Shown here one piece after another: positions 1 to 6,567 of a DNA stretch of 6,730 nt. Position 1 is the stretch's first letter. The number at the start of each line of letters is the position of its first letter. The stretch spans positions 1-6,730 of the forward strand of contig USOQ01000099.1 in NCBI GenBank assembly GCA_900556395.1, written 5' to 3'. The DNA is from Candidatus Segatella caccae (lineage in GTDB: Bacteria > Bacteroidota > Bacteroidia > Bacteroidales > Bacteroidaceae). The notes beneath the pieces are model-generated. The model saw only the letters and a program-made list of their open reading frames with translations, had not been told where the DNA came from and did not search any database. The position numbers were made by a program, and so were the translations under genes.

Positions 1-74
1 TGGAATGTATTCTTAGTTCTTGATTAAAGGATTATTTTTTTTCAAGAATTAGAGACTGAAGTTTCGCATGTACT

Positions 75-182
75 GAAGTTATAGTAGTTAAAGAAGTTAT
101 AGTCAATAGCCTTTTTGGTTGTATATTTAGCTATAAAGCATATGGCTTTAACTTCTCTAACTTCTTTAAATTCTTTAACTTC
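75..182. repeat. Period-9 inverted-repeat element, copy 1
   Basis: On the plus strand, three 9-base units related to GAAGTTAAA (75-101) face four units related to TTTAACTTC (147-182), with a core between them. The inner arms, GAAGTTATAGTCA (93-105) and TGGCTTTAACTTC (143-155), pair with two imperfections. The core from 123 to 156 is identical over 34 bases to 1821-1854 in the second copy. The element lies past the terminator of the DUF4923 gene, and both copies have the same orientation relative to the gene they follow. It encodes no transposase and shows no clear target-site duplication. It could be a REP-like or MITE-like extragenic element; that class is inference. Confidence 0.7.
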
Positions 183-232
183 CCCATTTGCGAAAGTTGA
201 ATTAGAATTTTCAAATTTGTAGTAAAGTAGTA

Positions 233-256
233 AAAGGGTGGCTTTAGTCACCCTTT
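233..256 (-). terminator. Hairpin terminator of the DUF4923 gene
   Basis: AAAGGGTG (233-240) pairs with CACCCTTT (249-256). The stem extends inward by a G-U and a C-G pair to a TTTA loop. Read on the minus strand, it lies about 56 bases past the stop of the 312-1202 gene and is followed by TTTTAC, a short U-run. Position and structure fit an intrinsic terminator for that gene. Confidence 0.6.
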
Positions 257-311
257 AACTTTAATAGCTTTACCCTTTGGTCAGCAAACGTGGTTTCTTA
301 TTCAATCTCTT

Positions 312-1202
312 TTATTTGCTCATATCGAAACCTACGCGCACACCATCGTAGTTCTTAGAAATCTCACCGATTGTGCTGAGGGTAGTGTTGCCGCTCAGGG
401 CTGTAAGCGTCTGGATGATGGTAAGCAGTTTCTTCGATTCAAAGAGGAGGCTGATGCCCGATGTGGTCTTTGTGGCGTAACCCGAAAGACTGAGCAGCAG
501 GCGGCCCTTCAGGTCGACGGCATGGGTCTTTTCGTCGAAGGTGTAGGTGCCACTCCATGACTTGCCGTCTATCTTGGCATTGAAGGAACCATCTTCATTG
601 AACTTGATATAGGTGTTGGAACTGTTGAAGCCTGCTTTCTGATAATAACCGCTCAACTTGTCCTCAACCTTCTTGGCAGCGACTTCGCCACCCGCTTTCG
701 CCAGCAGATTCTCTGAGGTAAAGGCGCAACCTGGTGATTTGTATTTCCATGTGTGTGCACAGAGATCAGCCTTCTTGAAGGTGGTAGAACCGATTATGTT
801 GTCGAGGATGCTTCCCACGATGCTTCCAACCTTGCTTGTTGAGGAGCCTGTGGTGCTGCTGTTTTCGCCAGCGTAGCCCAAGAGACCAGATATCAATGTA
901 GCAGCTGAAGACTTTGCGTTAGCTGTATCGACAGTAGTACTTGTCTTGGAAGAGTCTTTTGCTACTGCTGTAGCTGTAGTAGGCGTTGCGGTTGTTGCAG
1001 TATTGGCTGCTGTAGCCGTGGTTGTTTTTTTCGCTGTCGTTGTAGACTTTTTTTGGGTGGTAGCCTTCTTTTTCTTGGTTGTTTTTTTAGCAGAAAGACT
1101 ACACATCTCGGCTGTAGATACGTTTTCAGCGACTGTTTCGCTGGCATGGCTGCCTGTGGTACATGCCATCACAAGGGCAACCATCATGAATACTTTCTTC
1201 AT
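312..1202 (-). CDS. DUF4923 family exported protein with Lys/Thr/Ala-rich linker
   Basis: Encodes 296 aa of unknown function. Residues 1-20 are a signal sequence with two possible processing sites. C14 in VMAC resembles a lipobox, and SHA|S at 18-21 resembles a signal peptidase I site; I cannot decide between a lipoprotein and a soluble periplasmic protein. Residues 39-100 are low-complexity Lys/Thr/Ala/Ser, followed by a Gly/Ser-rich stretch with two hydrophobic patches (101-139). Residues about 142-296 match my memory of the DUF4923 domain, found in Bacteroidetes: a LCAHTWKYKSPGCAF start, SENLLAKAGGE, KFNEDGSF, SGTYTFD and a closing NYDGVRVGFDM. The beta-rich NEDGSF...GTYTF pattern resembles small lipocalin-like folds, which is inference. 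The ATG at 1200-1202 has only an A-rich leader, as is usual in this phylum. The gene stands alone, diverging from the small gene at 1480, and ends at a hairpin at 233-256. The family call is fairly secure; the function is unknown. Confidence 0.85.
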   Translation of the reverse strand: MKKVFMMVALVMACTTGSHASETVAENVSTAEMCSLSAKKTTKKKKATTQKKSTTTAKKTTTATAANTATTATPTTATAVAKDSSKTSTTVDTANAKSSAATLISGLLGYAGENSSTTGSSTSKVGSIVGSILDNIIGSTTFKKADLCAHTWKYKSPGCAFTSENLLAKAGGEVAAKKVEDKLSGYYQKAGFNSSNTYIKFNEDGSFNAKIDGKSWSGTYTFDEKTHAVDLKGRLLLSLSGYATKTTSGISLLFESKKLLTIIQTLTALSGNTTLSTIGEISKNYDGVRVGFDMSK

Positions 1203-1301
1203 TTTTCTTGATACTTTCTTGTTGTTTTCAAGTTTTGTTTATTCCCTCTTTAACTTCTATTACGATGAAGATTTGTATGGAGTTTTCTCATTTATCGGAT
1301 G

Positions 1302-1332
1302 CAAATTTCGCAAAAAAAGCGCAGATGGCGAA
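1302..1332 (-). promoter_or_regulatory. Possible promoter of the DUF4923 gene
   Basis: On the minus strand, 1309-1302 reads GAAATTTG followed by CA. This matches the Bacteroidetes -7 box TAnnTTTG except for the first base. A TTCG at 1332-1329, nineteen bases upstream, is a poor match to the TTTG -33 element. Transcription would start near 1296, giving a leader of roughly 95 bases. It is the best candidate I found upstream of 1202, but it is degenerate. Confidence 0.35.
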
Positions 1333-1361
1333 GGGAAAAGGTATATTTTTAATAGGTTTTC

Positions 1362-1395
1362 CCTATTTTTCTTTGATTTAAGTCAAAAAAATAGG
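1362..1395. promoter_or_regulatory. Imperfect palindrome between divergent promoters
   Basis: CCTATTTTT (1362-1370) is the exact reverse complement of AAAAATAGG (1387-1395). Inside it, TTGA (1373-1376) pairs with TCAA (1383-1386), leaving a two-base bulge and a six-base centre. It lies between the presumed promoters of the DUF4923 gene (minus) and the small gene (plus), so it could be an operator acting on either. The hexamer AATAGG also recurs at 1351, 1390, 1435 and 1472. No regulator gene is present to support the idea. Confidence 0.35.
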
Positions 1396-1423
1396 TTTCC
1401 CGTAGCATTTTTTTCTTTTTTTT

Positions 1424-1455
1424 CTGTATCTTGTAATAGGAATGTTTTACCTTTG
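1424..1455 (+). promoter_or_regulatory. Bacteroidetes-type promoter of the small gene
   Basis: TACCTTTG at 1448-1455, followed by CA, is an exact match to the -7 consensus TAnnTTTG. A CTG at 1424-1426 sits 21 bases upstream at the -33 position, one base off TTG, in a T-rich tract. The predicted start near 1461 gives a leader of about 19 bases to the ATG at 1480. The strong -7 match and short leader are the main reasons to treat the downstream ORF as a gene. Confidence 0.6.
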
Positions 1456-1479
1456 CAATATTACAAATCGCAATAGGTT

Positions 1480-1672
1480 ATGGATTATAGTTTAATTAAG
1501 GTCAATGCAGAGGTTGAGAATCTTGCACAGGACAAATGCCAGCAGATTCTTCATGACCGACGCGAAGCCCTCGCTAACAAGGTTAGAAGAAGAGCTTAAA
1601 AAACAGGAGAGATTGTTTTCTCAAAAAAACACAAAAAGAATTGACATTCCGGGAACGTCGTTTCCCGTGTAA
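1480..1672 (+). pseudogene. Small charged helical protein gene split by a +1 frameshift
   Basis: I do not recognise the family. From ATG 1480 the frame reads MDYSLIKVNAEVENLAQ and continues through HDRREALANK, then drifts into VRRRA and stops at 1597-1599 (39 aa). A second frame, open from ATG 1505 to a stop at 1670-1672 (55 aa), looks like an Arg-rich shadow at first but becomes protein-like from TTA 1583: LEEELKKQERLFSQ, ending KRIDIPGTSFPV. Joining frame 1 through AAG 1579-1581 to frame 2 at 1583, dropping one G of the GG at 1581-1582, gives a continuous 63-aa, mostly helical, soluble protein. The promoter at 1448-1455 and the terminator starting two bases after the second stop bracket exactly this span. 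Alternatives are two overlapping small genes, a programmed frameshift, or a sequencing error. No signal peptide or membrane segment is seen. Existence of a gene is likely; broken status is inference. Confidence 0.6.
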
Positions 1673-1674
1673 CG

Positions 1675-1720
1675 TAAAAGGTCCCGTTGACAGAACTTGG
1701 TTCTGCGACGGGACCTTTTA
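1675..1720. terminator. Strong bidirectional terminator between convergent genes
   Basis: TAAAAGGTCCCGT (1675-1687) is the exact reverse complement of ACGGGACCTTTTA (1708-1720). The stem continues inward through a G-U pair, a G-C pair and a one-base bulge to CAGAAC/GTTCTG (1691-1696/1700-1705) around a TTG loop. The right arm ends in TTTTA with TTTTATT just beyond it; the minus strand also ends in CCTTTTA. It begins two bases after the small gene's stop at 1672 and lies downstream of the M16 gene on the minus strand, so it can serve both. Confidence 0.85.
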
Positions 1721-1748
1721 TGGTTTTATTGTTATTCTCTGGGGATGA

Positions 1749-1862
1749 GAAGTTATAGAAGTTAAAGAAGTTATCACTCCCTTCGGTCGTTAGAAGTTAA
1801 AGCCAACAGCTTTTTGCAGAATATTTAGCTATAAAGCATATGGCTTTAACTTCTTTAATTTC
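1749..1862. repeat. Period-9 inverted-repeat element, copy 2
   Basis: Three units related to GAAGTTAAA (1749-1775) are followed by a 17-base unrelated insert. Then comes a hairpin whose arms AGAAGTTAAAGCCA (1792-1805) and TGGCTTTAACTTCT (1841-1854) pair perfectly over 14 bp. A further TTTAATTTC unit ends the element at 1862. The stretch 1821-1854 is identical to 123-156 in copy 1. Within the core, GCTTT (1809-1813) can pair with AAAGC (1833-1837). The element sits 26 bases past the M16 stop, so it would be in that gene's 3' UTR before the terminator at 1675-1720. Confidence 0.75.
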
Positions 1863-1888
1863 CCATTTCAGAAAAGTTCGTTGAGCTT

Positions 1889-4717
1889 TTATTTTCCAGC
1901 CTCTTCCTTGGTAGCCTTCATGATGACTTCCAGGTGGTTGCCTTGCTTGAGGACGATATTCTTGAGGAAGTCGCCTATAGCCTTGCCGTCGACGCTGCTT
2001 ACCGTCTTCACGTAATCGGTGTGCAGGTCGATGCCGTTGATGACATAGTTGCGCAGGATGCCAGTCCAGTAGCCATTGGTCTTGGCGTCTACCGAAGCCT
2101 GCTTGGTCAGAATCTCCTTGATCTTCTGCAGGTCGCCGGTGTTAGGCTGCTCTACGGTATTCTTCAGACCAGAGAAGAAGTAAGGCAGAGCCTCGTCGAG
2201 CTTCTCGGGGTTGAGCTGTGCGCTGCCGGTCAGGCTGAGTGCCAGCTGTCCGTCCCAGTCGAGCTCCATGCTTGCCTCGGCTCCTGCATGGTAGGCTGCA
2301 CTCAGCTTCTCGCGTATGTTGCGCAGATAGTCCATCTGGAGCAATCGTGCAGAGATGTCAGCGAGCACGCTTGTCTGCAGGGTGTAAGGAGTCTTGGCAT
2401 ACCATATCTCGGTCACCTGCGACATTGGGTTCTCCATGCTCTTGGTGAAGATGTTCTTCACCTCGCCTGTAGCTACAGGGATAGCCTTGTTCTTCAGCTT
2501 CGCGCCCTTGTTTGGAATAGAGGCGATGTACTGCTCGATGAGTGGCAGGAGAGTGGCCTCGTCGTAGTTGCCCACGAAGAAGAAGGTGAAGTCCTTGGCA
2601 TTGGTGAACATCTGCTTGCCCAGTTCGAGCACGCGGTCGTAGTTGACAGCATCGAGGTCTTCGGTCTTAGGGATGCGTGCCATCTTGTTGCCCAGGTAGA
2701 TGGTGCTCTGCAGCGAATCCTGGTAAACCATCTCTGGGTTCTTGCTCTGGTTGGCAAGAGCGGTCTTGATGGTGCTCAGGAGGTTGGCAGCCGATTTCTC
2801 GTCCTTGCTCAGCGCTGTCATCTTGAGGTAGATGAGCTGCATGAGGGTCTCGATATCCTTAGGAGTAGAGTTGCCTGAGAGTCCATGCTTGAAAGGAGTG
2901 ACGGTGTAAGCCACGCTTGCCTGCTTACCTGCGAGGGCTTTCTCGAGGTCGTTGCTTGAGAACTGGCCCAGACCGCTGGCGTTGAGCAGCATGCCGCCCA
3001 TGAAGGCGAAGGTGTAGTCGGCCTTGTCGAGTGCTGCGTAACCTACGTTGGCTGTGGCAGCAAACTGTATCTCGTTGTCCTTGTAGTCGGTCTTCTTCAG
3101 TACCACCTTGGCACCGTTGGAGAGGGTGAGGGTCTTGAATCCCAGCTTCTTGTCTTCTGCTGTGCTCTTGATCTTGCCCGCCTTAGGCTTCTGGGCGATG
3201 AGAGGCTCCTGCTTCACATTGTCCACATAGGCCTCGAGCTTCTCGCCGCGCACCTGCTTCACGATGTCGGCAAGCTCCTGCTCGGTGGGATAAACAGCAC
3301 CGTCGGCCTCGCGCATCATGACGAGTGACACCAGGTTGGTGTCGGTTTCGCAAATCAACTGCTTGGCGTACTGGTTGACAGCCTCTACAGGGATGTGAGG
3401 CACCAGCATCTGATAGATCTGATATTCGTCCTTTACCGAAGGGATAGGCTCGTTGCTGGTGAAGTTGTCCACATATTGAGTGGTGAACTGTTCGTTCTTC
3501 ATCTTGTCGCGATTGGTGTAAGCCTTCTCCATCTGGCTCATAAACTCATCCTTGGCACGCTGATACTCAGTGGCAGTGAAGCCGAAGTCGTGTGCACGCT
3601 TCAGTTCGCGCATCACGGCGGCATAAGCCTCCTTCATCTGTCCGTCCTTGGCAGCGCCGAAGGAAGTGAGCGCCTCCTTGGTGCTTGAGAGCAGATAGTC
3701 GCCAATGCGGGTTCCTGCCTGCAGATAAGGGCAGTCGGGCTCCTGCGATTTCTCGCTGAAGCGGGCATTCATCATGCTGGCAAAGAGGTTGTTCATATAG
3801 CCTTTGAGCAGATAGTCGACACCGTTCTTCAGCGAGTCGGGTGTGGCTTCGTGCTTCATGAAGATCTGGAAGATGCCCATCTGCTGCTCCTTGTCCTTGT
3901 CTACCACGTAGATGGCCTGGTTGTTGTCGGGCACTTCCACGGGGACTACTTTGGCAGCACTGGCAGGCACCTTGATGCCTCCGAAGAGCTTCTTGATCTG
4001 AGCCTCGATATGGTCTACGTCCACGTCGCCGACGATGATGACAGCCTGGTTGTCTGGGCGATACCATTTGCGGTAGTAGGCGCGCAGGGTCTCAGGGTCG
4101 CATCCGTCGATGACGCTCATCAGTCCGATAGGCATGCGTACACCATACTTACAGTTGGGGTAGAGTTTAGGCAGGGCACGCTCCAGGATGCGCTGCTGTC
4201 CTACCATGCGCATACGGTACTCGTTGTGCACCACGTCGCGCTCGTCGTTGATGGCTTCCTTGGTGAGTGAGATGCCGTTGCTCCAGTCTTTGAGGATGAG
4301 CATACATGAGTCTACTGCCGATGTGCGTGTGGTGGGCACGTCGGTGAAGTAGTAAACAGTCTTCTCGATAGAGGTGTAGGCGTTGAGGTTGCGACCATAT
4401 TCCACGCCGATGCTCTGCAAGTACTCCTGTAGGCTGTTGCCCTGGAAGTGCTCTGAGCCATTGAAGGCGAGGTGTTCCAAGAGGTGAGCCAGACCGCGCT
4501 GGTCGTCGTTCTCATTGATAGAGCCTACTTTCTGTGCGATGTAGAAGCTGGCTACATGCTCAGGGAAACTGTTGTGTCGGATGTAATAAGTCAGACCATT
4601 GTCCAAATGGCCTATTCTCACATCTTTGTCTACCGGGATAGGGGGCATCATCTGAGCCATGGTCTGTCCGGCAGTAAGCAGCACGATGGCTGCAGCAAAA
4701 AACTTCTTAAGTTTCAT
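1889..4717 (-). CDS. Secreted M16 family zinc metalloprotease (pitrilysin/PqqL-like)
   Basis: Encodes 942 aa, consistent with single-chain M16 peptidases made of two homologous halves that clamp around peptide substrates. A signal peptide with a hydrophobic core at residues 7-16 and cleavage after TMA21 points to the periplasm. The N-terminal half carries the inverted zinc motif HLLEH at 78-82, with H78 and H82 as ligands and E81 as general base. The conserved NDERDVVHNEY follows, giving E166 as the likely third ligand and E159 as its usual companion. An inactive M16 C-type domain spans about 190-385. The second half starts near residue 525 (GFKTLTLSNGAKVVL) and lacks HxxEH, as expected. It holds IREKLSAAY with R802 and Y809 spaced seven apart, the substrate-binding Arg/Tyr pair of the family. 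All key residues are present, so the enzyme should be active. It has its own promoter and appears monocistronic. The substrate is unknown. Confidence 0.95.
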   Translation of the reverse strand: MKLKKFFAAAIVLLTAGQTMAQMMPPIPVDKDVRIGHLDNGLTYYIRHNSFPEHVASFYIAQKVGSINENDDQRGLAHLLEHLAFNGSEHFQGNSLQEYLQSIGVEYGRNLNAYTSIEKTVYYFTDVPTTRTSAVDSCMLILKDWSNGISLTKEAINDERDVVHNEYRMRMVGQQRILERALPKLYPNCKYGVRMPIGLMSVIDGCDPETLRAYYRKWYRPDNQAVIIVGDVDVDHIEAQIKKLFGGIKVPASAAKVVPVEVPDNNQAIYVVDKDKEQQMGIFQIFMKHEATPDSLKNGVDYLLKGYMNNLFASMMNARFSEKSQEPDCPYLQAGTRIGDYLLSSTKEALTSFGAAKDGQMKEAYAAVMRELKRAHDFGFTATEYQRAKDEFMSQMEKAYTNRDKMKNEQFTTQYVDNFTSNEPIPSVKDEYQIYQMLVPHIPVEAVNQYAKQLICETDTNLVSLVMMREADGAVYPTEQELADIVKQVRGEKLEAYVDNVKQEPLIAQKPKAGKIKSTAEDKKLGFKTLTLSNGAKVVLKKTDYKDNEIQFAATANVGYAALDKADYTFAFMGGMLLNASGLGQFSSNDLEKALAGKQASVAYTVTPFKHGLSGNSTPKDIETLMQLIYLKMTALSKDEKSAANLLSTIKTALANQSKNPEMVYQDSLQSTIYLGNKMARIPKTEDLDAVNYDRVLELGKQMFTNAKDFTFFFVGNYDEATLLPLIEQYIASIPNKGAKLKNKAIPVATGEVKNIFTKSMENPMSQVTEIWYAKTPYTLQTSVLADISARLLQMDYLRNIREKLSAAYHAGAEASMELDWDGQLALSLTGSAQLNPEKLDEALPYFFSGLKNTVEQPNTGDLQKIKEILTKQASVDAKTNGYWTGILRNYVINGIDLHTDYVKTVSSVDGKAIGDFLKNIVLKQGNHLEVIMKATKEEAGK

Positions 4718-4785
4718 AATAGCTGATGTTGTTTTTATATATATAATTAATGTGTATTTGTCTTTCTATCACAAACTTGATACTG

Positions 4786-4816
4786 CAAAATTACCATAAA
4801 TCTAATGACAAAGCAA
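4786..4816 (-). promoter_or_regulatory. Promoter of the M16 protease gene
   Basis: On the minus strand, TTG (4816-4814), a 20-base spacer and TAATTTTG (4793-4786) followed by CA match the Bacteroidetes -33/-7 consensus (TTG and TAnnTTTG). Transcription would start near 4780, giving a leader of about 63 bases to the ATG at 4717. No Shine-Dalgarno sequence is seen before the start; the leader is AT-rich. Confidence 0.65.
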
Positions 4817-4851
4817 GCGTTTTGAAAAAAAACTTTCCAAATGCTTGCTTT
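4810..4851 (-). terminator. Inverted repeat after the MATE gene, possible weak terminator
   Basis: AAAGCAAGCGTTT (4810-4822) pairs with AAATGCTTGCTTT (4839-4851), 13 bp with one G-U, around a 16-base A-rich loop. It lies about 40 bases past the MATE stop on the minus strand. The 3' arm ends in CTTTGTCATT rather than a clean U-run, so termination may be weak. The arm at 4810-4822 also contains the -33 element of the M16 promoter, so the site may instead be a DNA-level operator. Confidence 0.45.
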
Positions 4852-4853
4852 CT

Positions 4854-4893
4854 TAACATTAAACTAACATTCCACTAACATTTCCCTAACATT
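4854..4893. repeat. Four TAACATT direct repeats with exact 11-base period
   Basis: TAACATT occurs at 4854, 4865, 4876 and 4887, exactly 11 bases apart, with variable four-base spacers (AAAC, CCAC, TCCC). On the minus strand this is AATGTTA repeated. The last unit overlaps the MATE stop codon (4892-4894). The array lies roughly 75-115 bases upstream of the predicted M16 transcription start. The 7+4 layout resembles the direct-repeat sites bound by OmpR/PhoB-type response regulators; a regulatory role is inference. Confidence 0.6.
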
Positions 4894-6295
4894 AGGCTCT
4901 GTTTTCGATAGTTGTAGAAGCGTGAAAGCTGTTCATCCAGCTACCACGATAGAGGCGGATGAGGAACAGAATGCCTCGGAAGGTAAGTTCGGTGGCCATG
5001 GCTATCCATACACCTTCCAGCCCATAGCTCTGTGAGAGAGCGTAAGCCAGGGTGAGGCGCACCAGCCACATCGTTCCTAAGTTGATGGCGGCAGGCTTGA
5101 AGGTGTCGCCAGCTCCCACGCATACACAATAGGTCACGATGCTGGCAGCAAAGAATGGTTCGGCAAAAGCTTCGATGCGAAGACAGCGTGTGCCTAAGTC
5201 GCAGATGGCGTCGACAGGTGAGAGCACTGCCATCATGCCAGGCGCAAAGAGATACATGATGAGTCCCATCACTGCCATCACGCCCATGCCGAGGCCTACG
5301 GTCATATAGGCAAACTTGCGGCACAGATCGATGCGGCCAGCGCCATGTGTCTGACCAACGAGCGTTGTGGCTGCATCGCCAATGCCATAGCCTGGCATGT
5401 AGCACAGGCTCTCGGCGGTGATGGCAAACGAATGGGCTGCAATAGCGATGTTACCCAATGGTGCCACAATCATGGTGCTGACAATCTGTGCACCGCTCAT
5501 CAGGATGTTCTGTATGGCTAAGGGGATGCTTATCTTGAAGGCATTGTGTACGTATTCGCGCACCCAGCTGAAACGAATCTTGTCCTGTCGTAGGTTGAGA
5601 ATCTTGTTGTGGCAAGCAGCCTGCAAAAGGTTGGGCAACGAGATGCATACGTAAGCTAAAGCAGTTCCGAAGGCTGCGCCTACGACACCCATGTGTAAGA
5701 CGTAGATGAAGAAATAATTGAACACCACATCGCACAGGCAGATCAGTATGGCCATGACGCTGGGCGTGTGCATGTTGCCAGCTGCCTTGAGCATCATGCC
5801 CGACATGTGATACAAGTAGACAAAGGGTAGCACGAGGCTATAAACCAAGAAATAAGCCGATGAGTTGGCTGAGATGTCGGCGCCTCCACCCAGCCATAGT
5901 GGAAGGGGAGCATGAATGCCCACGCCTATGAGGGCAATCAGAATGCTGAAGATGATGCCACAGAGCAAGGCGTGGCGAAACACTTGACGGGCTTTGCCGA
6001 AGTCGTTGGCACCAATAAAGTGTGCCACCTGTACCGAAAAACCAGTGGCAAAGGCACTCAGCAGGCTACCGATAAGCCATGTGGTGGACTCGATGAGGCC
6101 TATGCTTGCAGAAGCCTCTGCACCCAAATGGCCCACCATAGAAGCGTCGATGAAGAACATCATGACTGTGGAAATCTGTGCCAACATGGAGGGAATACTC
6201 AGCCCCACGATGAGGTTGAGCTTCTCGCTGCGGTGCATGGAGCGTCCCGCGCGAATCGATTCCATCAGATATTCTGTCTTTTTGCTATATAACAT
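4892..6295 (-). CDS. MATE family multidrug efflux transporter
   Basis: Encodes 467 aa, the usual size for a MATE transporter, an inner-membrane antiporter that exports drugs or cationic toxins using Na+ or H+. The sequence has two homologous six-helix lobes, about residues 28-225 and 253-455, each opening with a similar LSIP or ISIP motif (GLSIPSMLAQ at 31-40; FKISIPLAIQN at 253-263). Characteristic sequences include FIDASMVGHLG with D50 in helix 1, the site of the conserved acidic residue in NorM-type proteins, then GFSVQVAHFIGAN (85-97) and its lobe-two counterpart TTLVGQTHGAG (310-320). Substrate specificity cannot be read from this. The ATG at 6295 is used, but ATG at 6265 (MESIRAG) is a reasonable alternative; neither has a clear ribosome binding site. 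No promoter is obvious directly upstream. The nearest good -7 box is at 6639-6646, with a terminator in between, so attenuation is possible. Confidence 0.92.
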   Translation of the reverse strand: MLYSKKTEYLMESIRAGRSMHRSEKLNLIVGLSIPSMLAQISTVMMFFIDASMVGHLGAEASASIGLIESTTWLIGSLLSAFATGFSVQVAHFIGANDFGKARQVFRHALLCGIIFSILIALIGVGIHAPLPLWLGGGADISANSSAYFLVYSLVLPFVYLYHMSGMMLKAAGNMHTPSVMAILICLCDVVFNYFFIYVLHMGVVGAAFGTALAYVCISLPNLLQAACHNKILNLRQDKIRFSWVREYVHNAFKISIPLAIQNILMSGAQIVSTMIVAPLGNIAIAAHSFAITAESLCYMPGYGIGDAATTLVGQTHGAGRIDLCRKFAYMTVGLGMGVMAVMGLIMYLFAPGMMAVLSPVDAICDLGTRCLRIEAFAEPFFAASIVTYCVCVGAGDTFKPAAINLGTMWLVRLTLAYALSQSYGLEGVWIAMATELTFRGILFLIRLYRGSWMNSFHASTTIENRA

Positions 6296-6323
6296 AATAT
6301 GTACAAACTCTAAAGCGAGAAAA

Positions 6324-6353
6324 ATGGCGATCCCTCCTAAAAGGAATCGCCAT
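6324..6353 (-). terminator. Intrinsic terminator just upstream of the MATE start
   Basis: ATGGCGAT (6324-6331) is the exact reverse complement of ATCGCCAT (6346-6353). An inner TCCT/AGGA stem (6335-6338/6342-6345) closes a three-base loop, leaving a CCC bulge on one side. On the minus strand the stem is followed at once by TTTTTCTCGC, a proper U-run; the plus-strand tail is poor. It ends about 25 bases before the MATE ATG, so it either ends an upstream RNA or acts as an attenuator in the MATE leader. Confidence 0.75.
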
Positions 6354-6495
6354 CTTTATGAATATGAATGTTTAATTTCTTTTTTAATCCCAAAAAACAG
6401 ATCTTTTTTACCTTTCAGCAACCTCTATCTATTGGGTTTGATTTTTCGGATGAAAAGCATTGTTTGCTTTTCTTTATTAACTAAAAATCTTTTTC

Positions 6496-6567
6496 GTCGT
6501 CCTTGAATAACAATCTCTAATTACCTTGATAGATTCTAATACCTGTCGTCCTTGAATAACAATCTCT
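6496..6567. repeat. 23-base direct repeat pair, 49-base period
   Basis: Bases 6496-6518 and 6545-6567 are identical over 23 bases (GTCGTCCTTGAATAAC, then AATCTCT). Similarity continues on the right (TAATTACCTTG against TATTTACCTTT) with one indel. A third, shorter relative (CCTATCACAATCTATTACCT, 6588-6607) shares the AATCT..ATTACCT part. All lie in the presumed leader or small RNA upstream of the MATE gene. Confidence 0.75.

Noticed and set aside
15..50. AGTTCTTGA/TCAAGAATT hairpin
   Set aside because: Nine weak pairs with an 18-base loop containing a T-run; no gene at a suitable position and nothing to distinguish it from chance.
42..251. Minus-strand open frame of 69 codons
   Set aside because: It is the period-9 repeat read as Glu-Val-Lys-like codons (KEFKEVREVK) through a terminator hairpin, with no promoter or homology I can see.
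946..1476. Plus-strand open frame of 176 codons antisense to the DUF4923 gene
   Set aside because: Its Val/Ala/Phe-rich start is the complement of the Lys/Thr/Ala linker, and its end crosses the divergent promoter region.
1579..1599. Programmed +1 frameshift in the small gene
   Set aside because: No RF2-like slippery codon or stem is visible at the crossover, so mutation or sequence error is simpler. Kept only as an alternative.
1650..1667. Small hairpin CGGGAA/TTCCCG
   Set aside because: It lies inside the coding end of the small gene with only 6 bp and no U-tail; the real terminator follows it.
1934..2878. Plus-strand open frame of 314 codons inside the M16 gene
   Set aside because: The minus-strand protein has all family motifs. 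The plus frame is a compositional shadow with no recognisable domain.
6296..6358. N-terminal extension of the MATE protein
   Set aside because: The frame is open for 20 codons upstream of ATG 6295 but has no ATG, and it would translate through the terminator hairpin.
5912..6506. Plus-strand open frames antisense to the MATE N-terminus
   Set aside because: They are shadows of the transporter gene, and the second runs through the terminator and leader repeats.
6496..6567. CRISPR-like repeat pair
   Set aside because: There are only two perfect copies, the repeat lacks dyad symmetry, similarity spills into the spacer, and no cas gene is present.
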